Source: Morella rubra (lineage: Eukaryota > Streptophyta > Magnoliopsida > Fagales > Myricaceae). From it: a stretch of 64,000 bases of DNA. Location of the stretch: assembly GCA_003952965.2 (NCBI GenBank), contig CM025854.1, positions 16,509,909 to 16,573,908 on the forward strand, in the 5' to 3' direction. The notes below the pieces were generated by a model. That model was not told the origin of the DNA, did no database searches, and saw nothing but the letters and a program-made list of their open reading frames with translations. The first letter of the stretch is position 1, and each line of letters opens with the position of its first letter. Shown piece after piece: positions 1 to 10,583 of the stretch. The position numbers and the translations under genes were made by a program.

Positions 1-592
1 TGATGTGAAAATAACATATCTCGCTGTGCAACATATGCCTTCTAGGTACACAAGATGTCAGAAGGGGAAAATCATGGATATCCCTTTATGAATTGAATCT
101 TTCTCCAAACACGTGGTCTAGAGAAAATTGGGAGGAAAACAAATATAAATTTTTACATGGCGTGCCCTCTCTCCCTTCGTCAACAAACAAGTCAAACTTG
201 TAAATTCTCTATGACTAAAACCAAGCCTATGACTATGCACTATTGTCGGGTGTAAGTTAGAGAACATAAAACAAACATCAGCACTATTGTCATATAGACC
301 ATCTTACTTGTTCACTTGAATATGTGGACAATTGTTATGAAAGTTAGCCTTCACACCAGAATTTGATGTGGCCTAGTCAGGAGCAATGAATGATGCATAG
401 GATATTTGAAGTCTCATAATTGATTGGCAAGCAAATTGCATAATTTATTGAGGTGATTCTGAATAAATTGCATAAATGAACATTTAATTTATTGAGGTGA
501 TTTTGAATTGCAAGTTGAAAAATATTTGAAGGGATAAATGAACATTTAACAATATATGTTATAGTTAGCTTCGATTGATTGACCCCACTTAC
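1..592. other. intronic/non-coding DNA after the Myb/SANT exon
   Basis: AT-rich sequence on the 3' side of the minus-strand Myb/SANT-like exon. I looked for a second exon of that gene on the minus strand and saw none that could be supported. Two short near-copies containing 'attgaggtgatt' occur at about 448-505. The rest of the gene, if it exists, probably lies beyond the left edge. Confidence 0.4.
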
Positions 593-922
593 ATTGAGGT
601 GTTTCTGCCATGCCTCCTCGCTCGCGGTCACTGTATTCGTTTCTGGATCCCAACCAAATCCGGTTGGATCTCTGAGGAGTGTGGAAAATTCTCGGTGCAA
701 AATGCGGAGACGATTGAATTTACCCTTCACTTGTTTCAACGAGTATGCATGGTTTGCCTGCGCTTCAAGATTCGATGTAATCCTCTTCCAACTGTGACGC
801 CCGATCTGTCCATTATTCATTTTTCCTTTGGTCACTTCGTGAACCAACAAATTGATAAGAATCCTTATATGGCGCGGAGGCCATGCAACCTTGACGCTGG
901 GCAAGATTTCGTTCCCCTCCAT
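593..922 (-). CDS. Myb/SANT-like DNA-binding domain protein, first exon (partial)
   Basis: The exon runs from an ATG at 922 to a consensus GTAAGT donor at 592 and encodes 110 residues. It shows the spaced tryptophans of the plant Myb/SANT-like (trihelix-related) domain: W14, W45 in 'HSWKRI', then 'QVKGKFNRLR', then 'GFGWDPETNTVTA' with W91, and W105. This domain is known from L10-interacting-MYB-like plant proteins and from the accessory (ORF1) proteins of PIF/Harbinger transposons, where it binds DNA. The family usually continues past this point in a second exon, which is not visible here. A Harbinger transposase lies 7 kb away, so this could be its accessory protein or an unrelated host gene fragment. 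Confidence 0.6.
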
Positions 923-3355
923 CTATGGCAGAAAAATGAATGCAAGATTAACTCGGGCACAATTGTCAGCCACAAATTATTTTAGATTAACATGGGCACA
1001 ATTGTCACCAAAAGGCACACCAAGTGCCCGAGCTGGACCAAACATTTACCTCTTCAACACTCAATTTTTTTTCAGAGTTAAGGTCTTACTAAACACCTAA
1101 ACATGAACAACTAACACATCAAATTTAAAAATTGAAAACAGATAATGTCATAAACACTAACTAACCTTATGCTTGCGTGAGGCAGATTTAACCCCCTGGA
1201 GACGATGCCTCTGCTGGATGTTAAGCAATAAACAAATAAACAAAATTTAGATTAGGCACTAGGAAATGTCGCAGCCCAAGCCAATTTTCATTCAACAACT
1301 AAGTGCATTAATTTCCATTGAACAGCTAAGGCCGCTAGGTTAATTTCCATTGAACAAATTTGGGTATCCCGTGCTCTCTGAGTGGGAGTGGAATATGGGT
1401 ATCCAATTTTCTAATAACTTTTGTCAATAAAAAATTAACGATTACTTCATCTTTGAATGGAGCAAAAGATATGCGTAGAAAAATACAAAGAACAACACAG
1501 AAGATATATCACGATTATGTCGGCTGAGGAAATAAAGGTTACCTGCCCCTGCCGTGCCCCTGGTGCGAGCTTTCCGTTCTCTTCAGTCTTCCTGATGATG
1601 CAACGGGCAAGGGATGCAGATCTAGTTTCAGGAGCCACGATGGAAATATATGGGTTGAATAGGTTGAATAGTCTCTGGTGTGAGCTTTCCGTTCTCTTAA
1701 GAATGGGTTGAATAGGCTCTGAAGGGGTGGGTTTTAGAGGTAGGTGAATGGCGTTAATGGCGGCTCAATTCAACAGCCAATTTGATACATAGCATTGAAA
1801 ACCCTTAACTGAATGTAAGGGATGATGTTGACGGCATGGGAGGTCTTCGTCAGTTGCAGAAGGTAAATTCAAAAGCTGACTCCTCGTGAGCCTCACCAGG
1901 TCACCTGCTCAATGGCTTTCCAAACATGACCCTGGATTGGCCGGGCAAGATCCTGGCCCTACGATCAGTGAATGTGTTTAAAGCATGCTATATGAACAGT
2001 GCAACGAGCTAACCGTCCATTGAAATTAGTATTTTGGCTCATCATAAGTCGGATAGCTATCCGTCCATTGGCATGTTATAAGTCTCTTCACGTCCATTTT
2101 TCACTTTGTGGAAAAATGTGGTTCATGTGTACTGTTAAATTTTGACATTTGTTACTTCATTTTCTTCGATTTTTCAGCATTGTTAAAATTGTTTTTTCAG
2201 TTTCGTGGCTAAGTGTGTAAGTTACTGCTCGAAAAAAATAAATATTTAACAAAAAAAATAGGTCCGTAACTTCCTACTTGATGAGTGTACGAAATTGCTC
2301 TCTAGATACATTATTATTGGACTAAAATATTTTTAAGGGAATAGAAATAATTAGAATTAATGTGTATTCTTGAATTGAGTTGCTATTTACTTTGGGATGC
2401 TCCTAAACAGATTTTTATGTTTAATTTCAGAGTTTATAAAAGAGCAAGTCAAAGGCCACTCAAATTCAAAGGAGGACTCTCATGGGGTTGAGAGCAATTT
2501 GGATGAAGAGGGAAAAAAAATCACAAAAGGAAACAGCAAAAAGTCCAAGTCTGAAATTTGCTAGGAGACAGCCTGGACATATTTTAGTATTTTGATCGTA
2601 ACTTTCCACTCACATATCGGATGGATACAATTCTTAATGCGTTGGAAAGCTATCTTAAGGAACTACAATTCATTGTGAGATACTATATTTCTCTAATTCG
2701 ACGTTTACTAGGTTAAAAGTGTGCCGCAATCCAAGCCCGGAAACTAGAGGACTTTGTTTTCGTGCGCACGTATATAATCAAACACACTCACACTTGATCT
2801 GGGAGACACACTAGCTAACATGCACGAATATCAATTTAGGTACTGTTATGATCCATTCTTATTTGTTATTTCTCTCTTACATAAACATATTCCCTTTCTT
2901 TTTTATAAGCTACATTAACATATTTGAAATCCTATAGCATCCAATTAAATCCTCTCAAATTACATACTCTCTTACGTATTTTTTGCATCCAATGAAATCC
3001 TCTCAAACTCACAAATGTCATTTGTGTTGCGGATATGTTGTTTTTAAACTCCATGAGACAATCACAAATGTCACATTATACCTGTTTAGTTCATGAGTGG
3101 ACATCAACGACGCACTTAGAAAGTGAAATTCATACATGAGGTATAAAATGAGATTAACCATTAACAAAATAACTGCATCATTCAGTACATAAATTTTTGA
3201 GAAATACATGATTCTCGTACACAAAAACACGTTACAATAAGTGAGCTTTCCCGCTCTAATAAAAACACAAAGTACTTCGACCGTGCAACACCCCGGTATT
3301 TCACCATGTTATCAATTAAACCTAATGGAGACATTACACAAATGCGATTTTACTT
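923..3355. other. gene-free stretch
   Basis: I see no supported gene. Only short chance reading frames are present. The phrase 'gagctttccgttctctt' occurs twice, near 1567 and 1685, suggesting a small local duplication. The base composition is ordinary for plant intergenic DNA. Confidence 0.4.
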
Positions 3356-3697
3356 CTACTCGTCGCTCAAGTCAACAATGGGGGTAGTACCAGATTGTTT
3401 CCTGTTGACAGTAGGAGTCTTCCGGATCTGTCTAATGGTGCGTTGAGGCTGTCGTACAGTTCCAGACGAACCTGTTTCCGAACATCCATCTGTAGGATCG
3501 TCCCGTAGGACAAGTCGTCGTGCACGCAAAAATGGGATTGAGGATGGGTTCACCGGATCAATATGATTCCTTGATTCGACTGATAATATTGAAATAGCCG
3601 GGCTATCCGGTATTATGATTATCTCTGGTGGTGGAGATGTTGCCGACTCAGATTTGACTGGAGACCCGAAATGTGACTTCTTGAAGGACTTTGACAT
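3356..3697 (-). CDS. small 113-aa protein with two SUMO-interaction-like motifs
   Basis: A single uninterrupted frame from ATG (3697) to TAG. I do not recognise the family. The protein is basic, rich in Ser, Pro and Arg, and looks disordered. Two segments match the SUMO-interacting motif pattern (hydrophobic core beside acidic residues): 'EIIIIPDSP' at residues 25-33 and 'PIVDLSDE' at the very C-terminus (106-113). Between them is an Arg-rich stretch with 'RARRLVLRDDP'. A TATA-like box lies about 100 bp upstream of the start. No introns are needed. The clean frame and paired motifs argue for a real gene; a nuclear SUMO-binding adaptor is an inference only. Its neighbours are a Myb/SANT exon and a GRF zinc-finger gene. 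Confidence 0.5.
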   Translation of the reverse strand: MSKSFKKSHFGSPVKSESATSPPPEIIIIPDSPAISILSVESRNHIDPVNPSSIPFLRARRLVLRDDPTDGCSETGSSGTVRQPQRTIRQIRKTPTVNRKQSGTTPIVDLSDE

Positions 3698-3797
3698 GGT
3701 TCACCAGGATATGTAGTCCTCCACACACTCTAGGAAGAGAAAGTGTGAAGAACTTTTGTAAAATAAGTGATTTGTTATCAGCATGAACGCTCTACAA

Positions 3798-3804
3798 TTA
3801 TATA
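3798..3804 (-). promoter_or_regulatory. TATA-like box for the 113-aa gene
   Basis: The minus strand reads 'CCTATATAATTG' about 100 bp before the ATG at 3697, a usual distance for a plant TATA box plus a short leader. No other promoter motif was assessed. Confidence 0.35.
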
Positions 3805-5479
3805 GGAGTTATTCTCGTGCATTCCCCCTTCCATCACATCTATCAATTGTCGCTGTTGCACCTATGCGTATTTTAGTGGAGAATTCAAATTGGGCTGTCG
3901 GTCAAATCAATTGCTGGAACCTGTCACATATAAATAGTGAAATCATATTATAAGCCTTGCAATTATTGGAACCAATTAGTTCAAAATATCTTCGGGATAT
4001 TTGGCTGGAGAAATCAGTGACATTGTGCATAGATAAACTTGCAGTTAGAAGAATGGGCATCAAATTATTTATAAATGTATAATTTAATTTATACATTTAA
4101 TAGATACATTTAAAAACCTTCATAAGATCATCCTCTCATATTAAGCTGGACGATGAAAAAAAATAAGAATCTATTAACTGATATTTTACTTCTGCTTTGT
4201 CATGCATCATGTGATAGGGTCAGAGTAGTTCAGAGTTAAATATCCTTTTTCACTTAGTCATGTGCACGTCTGTGGATTTGGTTTTATCGTTTTGTTGTGA
4301 TTCTCTGACATGAGTTAAAATTTTATTTCACTGTTATGGCATGAGCATACGCATAGTAGGTGAGATGACATTGTTTCACGTCAGTGGATTCCAGACTCTG
4401 ATGTTGACTTTCGTACGACTGTCTCCATTAACTTATTTCATTTTTCACATCCATATACAAAATAAAGCAGACCGAATTAAGCCGTTTTTTGAAGTTATTT
4501 TGAATTCAAATTCTTGGATACGTGCCCTCATCTTTCTTTTTTCTACCCAGTAGTTGCTCATACTCGTAGATAACAGTCTAGAGTAGCTATTTCAGAAGAA
4601 AAAAAATGACTTGAAAAAGGGAAGAAAAAGATTGGGTAGGAGCTGGGCCTAAAGCTGCAAAGGTTTGAAGGAGGATTCTTTCTTGGTTGCAGGAAAGTGA
4701 ATAAGGCTGGAAAAGAAGATGACGATGAAAGCTTGAACAGCCGCTGTTACTCTGTCCGTCAGTGATCCTTGTAAATTTTTTTTAAGTATTAGTCTTGAGT
4801 TTGACGTGGAGGGATCTTGGCACTATATTTTGAACCAACGGTCTGAATGGGAGTAATTGGTCCCCGTGCAGTAACGAGCTCGGTCTCATGTTTTAGCAAA
4901 AAAACAAATGAAGCCACTGTGAAGCTGTCAGATCCACACTGGGGAAGGCTGTTTCCGAATGTCCTTTTTAAGTTGAAAATTTCAACGTTTTTTTAAAGTC
5001 ATGCACGAAATGAACACTCTATGACAAAACCTGCAACGCTGAGACGAGAAAAAAAAACAAAAGATGACAAAACCTGCAACAGCCCATTTAGTAGTTTGAA
5101 GTTTAAAGTACACAAAGGTCTGACTGAGTATTCGAAATATCATTACACTCTCGTCGACTTATTTATTGTGCGCCTATTTTAAAATGGATAAGTACCTAAA
5201 TTAATATGGCCAAACAGCTTACGTGCGGAACATTCCAGTAACTAGAATCTACACGTACTCATACATGACTTTTCGTGGTAATAATTATAAAAAATTGAAT
5301 CTTGCTGAGTACGCTAAACACAACCCCAACTTACTGGCCACAACGTCGCCTGTCTTCCCCTTTTGTCTTCCCAATCGTGCACAAGGCTGATAATGCTGGG
5401 AATTTCCATCTCAGGGAAAAGCTTCGTCGAGTTTGCTAAAGGATTTTCCTGAGTATCTCGGAGGAGGTAAACTGGTATC
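3805..5479. other. gene-free stretch, possible promoter side of two divergent genes
   Basis: It lies between the minus-strand 113-aa gene and the plus-strand GRF zinc-finger gene, so it may hold both promoters. No coding region is supported. Several homopolymer A runs are present near 4600 and 5050. Confidence 0.35.
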
Positions 5480-6494
5480 ATGAGCTCTCAAATTTCAGAC
5501 TCTTCGTGCTTCGTTCGGGATTCTCGAAGAGAAGGGGAGTCATTTGGGGGAGACCGTATATCTGAATCTCCAAAATGTCATTGCGGTGCATGGGCAACCA
5601 TCCGGACGTCTTTGACGGAGGGGAACCCGGGAAAACGCTTTTTTGGTTGTCCGTATTTTGGAGGAACTCCGGTAAGCACTACTATTTGATAATGGGATGG
5701 ATCTTAGGTCTCTAGTGTCAAATTAGATGAACATAATGATCTGCGAAATATATTCAATGCGATATTTGCCATCGTGTATTAGAATTTTTGAGTATAAACA
5801 GCACTAACTACGTCTCATTATCCTAATATGAAACTTTTTAAATTATAATAAGTCATTTTCCATAGGGGATGTCTTAAGTCATTTACTGCACACAATGGTA
5901 GTATGAATCATGCATTTATGAAGTAATGATGCACGGATTTTTGTCCTAAACTAGATGATGTACAGAAGGGGATGATGCATTTTTTATGGAAGGAATGAGA
6001 AAAAGGCATTTCGTTTGAACTTGGATGATGCACATAACGGGATGATGCATTTGGTTTGAACTGGTTATTTCTAAGTCAATTATAGACAGCACGACAGGAT
6101 TGGTTTTTGTGGGTTTTTTGTAGATTGCTTAAATACTTGAAATTTTGTAATGCCCATGTTTTCATTGCATATGTATTCCCCTGTTGTAACTTACAATGAA
6201 GATTTAAGTGACCATTGATGTTGTCTGGAAATTACTTTTTTCATATATGTAATCTTGCAGAGGAGACGGGCATGTGATTTCTTTCAATGGGTTGACCCCC
6301 GAATTAATCAATATGATGATAGTCCACTTCCATCGATAATTCGGAGGATGAAAAGAATGGAGCGCAGATACAAGTCGAAGTTGAGGTTAATGATATATAT
6401 GTTAGTTGCATCTTGGGTATTTTTTGCAACCGTTGTTTGGTACATTGTGAATTCCTGTAGGGTAGCAGGAGGACTTAGGATTCTCCTGCCTTAA
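5480..6494 (+). CDS. GRF-type zinc finger protein with C-terminal membrane segment
   Basis: Two exons, 5480-5671 and 6261-6494, joined in phase across a GTAAGC...TGCAG intron, give 141 residues. The GRF zinc-finger pattern is complete only after splicing: 'CHCG' (C33, C35), then 'NPGKRFFGCP' (C57), then 'ACDFFQWVD' (C69). This family binds single-stranded nucleic acid in known members. A basic, probably helical stretch (about 90-106) is followed by one hydrophobic segment at about 107-127 (MIYMLVASWVFFATVVWYIV). Similar short GRF-plus-membrane proteins are common and poorly characterised in plants. ATG 5480 is the first in frame. A pseudogene is unlikely because the zinc ligands, frame and splice sites are all intact. 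Confidence 0.7.
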
Positions 6495-8078
6495 ACTTAG
6501 GGAATTAATTTACAGATTAAGTGTGTTGTATAGGGAGTTAAGTATTTGTTTCTATAAACTCTGTATGTTTTGCTTATGCTGGTATGTGAATCACCGCACT
6601 TCAATGAAGATGTATGTGTGAAAGTAATTCCAACTTCTTATTTTAGTCGAAGTAATTCTCTATATAGGGAGTGAACTATCTGTTCCTCTTACTATTATTC
6701 CGTCTAATTTTAAACAGAATATGTAACTATTTATATTTATAATGTAACAGCTCCTCGAGAATACATAAGAAGTAGAAGAAAAAAACCTTTGTGCCCAAAT
6801 TTTCCCGGCATGATTTAAATACAAAAATAAAAGCTGTATTTAAATGGATATTTTAGTATTTTTTGCAGCTTTTCTCCATATCTGATCAATTAGAAAAACG
6901 ACATGTAGTTCAGTGTAATCCGGCAAAGCCACTTGTGGTCTTTTAAAGGAGAGGCCATTTTGTCGATATTTTAAAGGACACGCCAATTCCAACTAAGGAC
7001 ATGCCATTTGCTCCATATTTTTTTAAAGATTTCACTCGATAACAACTTAAAAAAGGTCTAACCACGTGTAGTGTTCCAGCTAAAAGCCACCGACAAATAA
7101 TCAAGAAGGATCATATTGCCATTTATCACAACTGAAAAAAGTTAAAGATAAATTAATATAAAATATAAATTACATATAAAAACAATGTTAAAATCTGAGT
7201 AGAGCTTTATAAATGAAGTAACGTACAGGATTCAAGGAACGGCCCTGCCTTAGGATTACTATTCCTTCTCGGATAGTACTAATTTCCATCGGAAAACTAC
7301 TCTAGCACGGCTCCTATGGGAAATGCAAGAGGGTATGGTGTCATAGTTTAGTCATTTCAGTCGACAGAAATGGGTGTATACTGTCAGAACTTTTGTCAAT
7401 AAATGGGCAAACAGGAAAAGGTTGGAGGGGGTTGGAATTGAACTGGAGTGTAGGTGCGTCAAGTCTGTACACTTAAAGTCAGACTATTTATCGGCATCCA
7501 TTGACATATTTTGGACAATCTTCCTGCTGCTTTTTCTCTCCGACGGTGTCTTATTGACTGGGGCCATAGTCTTGCACCAGTGAAGTGTCTTATTGGCTGG
7601 GGCCATAGTCTTGCACCAGTGAAGATAACCTTTGAACATTCCAACTAATCAAGTCGAAAGTAAGTGTTAAGTTGGTTTTGGCGTTATTATGCTATTTCAC
7701 TTTTTGGTCAACTAGCTTAAATACTCCATGAACGGCATAATATTATGGTCGGGTTCATGTTCTACGCACATCTCTTTAGCAATACGTTGGGTTTTGCGTT
7801 GCTTTGAGAATCAACTGATAGCATAACACACCAGCAATATGTTGGCTTTTAGTACTGAAATAGAAGGTGATAATTTTTGAAGATACCATGAAAGATAATT
7901 TTTGACAATGTCTCTTTCAGCAATATGATTCATTACTTAGTGTATGATATATTTAATGCCCAATATACTTGGATTTAACTAAGGACAAATTTACGGAGGA
8001 AAGAATAATTATTTAAATGGAAAGTGAATGTTAGTAGAAGTAAGTTCATTAATCCTATTATTTTCCATGTCATGCAGA
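6495..8078. other. gene-free stretch between GRF and transposase genes
   Basis: No coding region is supported apart from a possible 5' leader of the transposase just before 8079. It contains the small tandem duplication listed separately. Confidence 0.35.
7546..7623. repeat. two-copy 39-bp tandem duplication
   Basis: The unit beginning 'gtgtcttattg' and ending 'caccagtgaa' occurs twice back to back (7546-7584 and 7585-7623), differing at one base ('gactgg' versus 'ggctgg'). It is a recent local duplication with no evident function. Confidence 0.8.
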
Positions 8079-9646
8079 ATGGATAATATCGAAAGAGTAA
8101 TAGAAGCTGACTCGTCCGACGACGAAGATGACGCACTATTAATGGACATGTTCCAACTCATGTACTTCGTTACTCCACGTCGTAGGCCTCGGCCCCAACA
8201 CACCTCACCATTACGTGGGCGCGATTACATCATTTGGTGTCTCAACACGTCCCCTCAAACATGTCTGGAAAATTTTCGATTGCAACCACCGACCTTTATT
8301 CGATTATGTGTCTCGTTGCGCTCACTAGGTCAGTTAGAAGAGTCACGTGGTGTGCTCATAGAGGAGGCGGTGGGTATGACTTTGATGATTTTAGGACATG
8401 CGACTGGCTACCGACAAATCTCAGATAGATTTCAACACTCTATAGAGACCGTTGCGCGTCACTTCAAACTTACAATTAGGGCCATGTGCAGATTGGGTCA
8501 GCATATTATACGCCCCACACACACAAATGGAGTGCATCCTCACATCAAGATGTCAAGGAAATACTTTCCTTGGTTTCAGGTACGGAGCTTTGCCTTACTA
8601 ATACATACATCTTTGTAAGTATTTTTAAAACTTACGCAGTATTAGGGTGAAAGTGTGTATATATATAATAACATTTTGTTTTTGGTGACTATGGACAGCA
8701 CTGCATTGGCGCAATTGATGGAACTCTTGTGCAGGTTTGTGTCCCTGCAGACCGACAGACGGCGTATCGATCTAGGAAGGGAACAATAACCCAAAACGTG
8801 ATGTGCGTGGTTGACTTTGACATGATGTTCACTTTTGTGTACACGGGTTGGGAAGGCTCTGCAAATGATGCAAGAGTGTTTATGGATGCGTTAACAAGAG
8901 AAGAGATGGAATTTTCCCGGGCACCTTCCGGTAATTATTTATGCCCAAATAATTTCATTATATATATAATGTATCATTATTAATACATGAGTTTTTTAAG
9001 AAAATTTTTTTTTTAAACAATAATATATTGGATAGTGTACGGCATTCGGATTTATTTCAATTTAGGAGCAGGTTATTATTACCTTGTAGATTCTGGATAT
9101 CCAATGGCCGGAGGATTCATGCGTCCGTTCCAAGGGGAAAGATACCACCTCGATGACTGGGACGAGGACGAGCCCCCCATCGGGTATAGGGAGCTATTTA
9201 ATCGGCAACACTCGTCTCTACGAAATACAGTTGAGCGAACATTTGGGGTTTTAAAGAAGCGTTTTAGGGTGTTGAAGCTTATGCCACCGTACAAGCATGT
9301 TCGACAACGGCTTGTTATAAATGCTTGTTGTGTAATGAACAATTTTTGTCGGTCAGCAAATGACGTGCTAAGATTTGAAGAAGAATTTAGTTCATCCTCT
9401 AGCGACGATTCAGATAGTGAGTCAGACAAGTCAGAAGAATTGATTGAGGAGGTGCTCAGCTCTGAGGAGAGCAGCGGCGACGAAGACGGAAACATTAGTC
9501 CCAGCCATTTGTTGGGACCTACCGGAACTCCGTTGTATCGAGCCACGCTTCCATCCAATGCCCATATTTTGTCAGACCAAGCAGCTAGGGCTATGGTTTC
9601 ACTTAGGCAGCAGATCGCCACTGCAATGTGGGTTGCCCCACACTGA
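8079..9646 (+). CDS. PIF/Harbinger transposase (DDE nuclease), apparently intact
   Basis: Three exons, 8079-8579, 8699-8930 and 9066-9646, with GT/AG introns in phase, give 437 residues. This is the DDE_Tnp_4 (HARBI1-like) nuclease fold. The catalytic triad is visible: D174 in 'GAIDGT', D253 in 'LVDSGYP' and E301 in 'NTVERTFGVLKKRF', with a D-to-E spacing of 48. The family motif 'GSANDARVF' is also present. The upstream part has the helical segment 'CLENFRLQPPTFIRLC'. Acidic Ser/Asp runs flank the domain: 'EADSSDDEDD' near the start and a long acidic tail. It cuts and pastes DNA, usually with a Myb-like partner. An in-frame ATG exists upstream at 8028, but the sequence before 8079 looks like leader or intron end. 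No stops or frameshifts were found. A domesticated HARBI1-like host gene is the alternative. Confidence 0.88.
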
Positions 9647-10583
9647 GCAAGTGCACGCCAAAGATAGATAATTTGAGTGTGTGTATGTGTAATATGGGAA
9701 ACACAGTTGAAGTAAATCAGAGTTTTTTTGAGATGGGAAACACAAGGTAAACCCATCGAATTTAATTTGGTTTCTAAAAATTGAAACAAAGCAGGAGCAA
9801 TTTGAAGAAAATTTTGGTGGCACGAATCCTCTTGACCTGGGTTATTTTTGTGGGCAATTTCCAATTTGTCATAGGATGAGAGAAGATATACTGTAGAAAT
9901 GGGGTTAAGCTTTTAGTTGGAATTTATACATTGCCTTTATCCGCACAATGGACGTGCCATTTTATCGGTGGAACGAGCTATCCGATAACAGGCTCGGAAT
10001 TCAGGCGGTTCACTCCCCTTAAAGAGGCAAAACGTAAGCTAAATATTGAACGGTGCAAAGTAAACACAGCGAAGACGGCAAGCATGGAAAAAGCACAAAC
10101 CACCAAAATAGAGCAGGATATCAATTTCATGTTCGTTTCACATTAGTTTTATATTGCACTTGGTCCAGGCCCGTTTACAATGTAAGCCCATAATCGGAGC
10201 CTGCTTGAAACAATTCGTTTAACGCCGTTTCTGAAAAATAACGTCCTCTTACAGCCGGCAGGGCAAAAGGCGCTGACAAGAGGTGCCTTTTGACGTGTCA
10301 ACTGGCAGGGAAAACAAAAACAGTTTTCAGAAACGCTTTCCAAACGCGCTCCTGGCTTCCCCACATCATCTGCTTACCCGTTTAGAAAGTAACTTCCAAT
10401 GTCACCATTCATCTCGTTAATGTTTATTTGTCCTCAAGCCCTAACATTATGTTCCCTGATTTTACATTTATCTCTCGGAACCGCCATTGAGCTTCAATTC
10501 ACACTGTATACATGTGATAGGGAGCATGAGGGACGGTGTCTGATATACATGTATATCTGTAGGCCGTCAGTTTCCGTACAACC
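9647..10583. other. gene-free stretch
   Basis: No gene is supported. If the Harbinger element is real, its right end should lie here, but I could not identify a terminal inverted repeat or a TWA target duplication by eye. Confidence 0.35.

Noticed and set aside
9079..9864. 261-codon open frame on the minus strand
   Set aside because: It is antisense to the third exon of the Harbinger transposase and mirrors its Ser/Asp-rich tail; the plus-strand protein explains the sequence.
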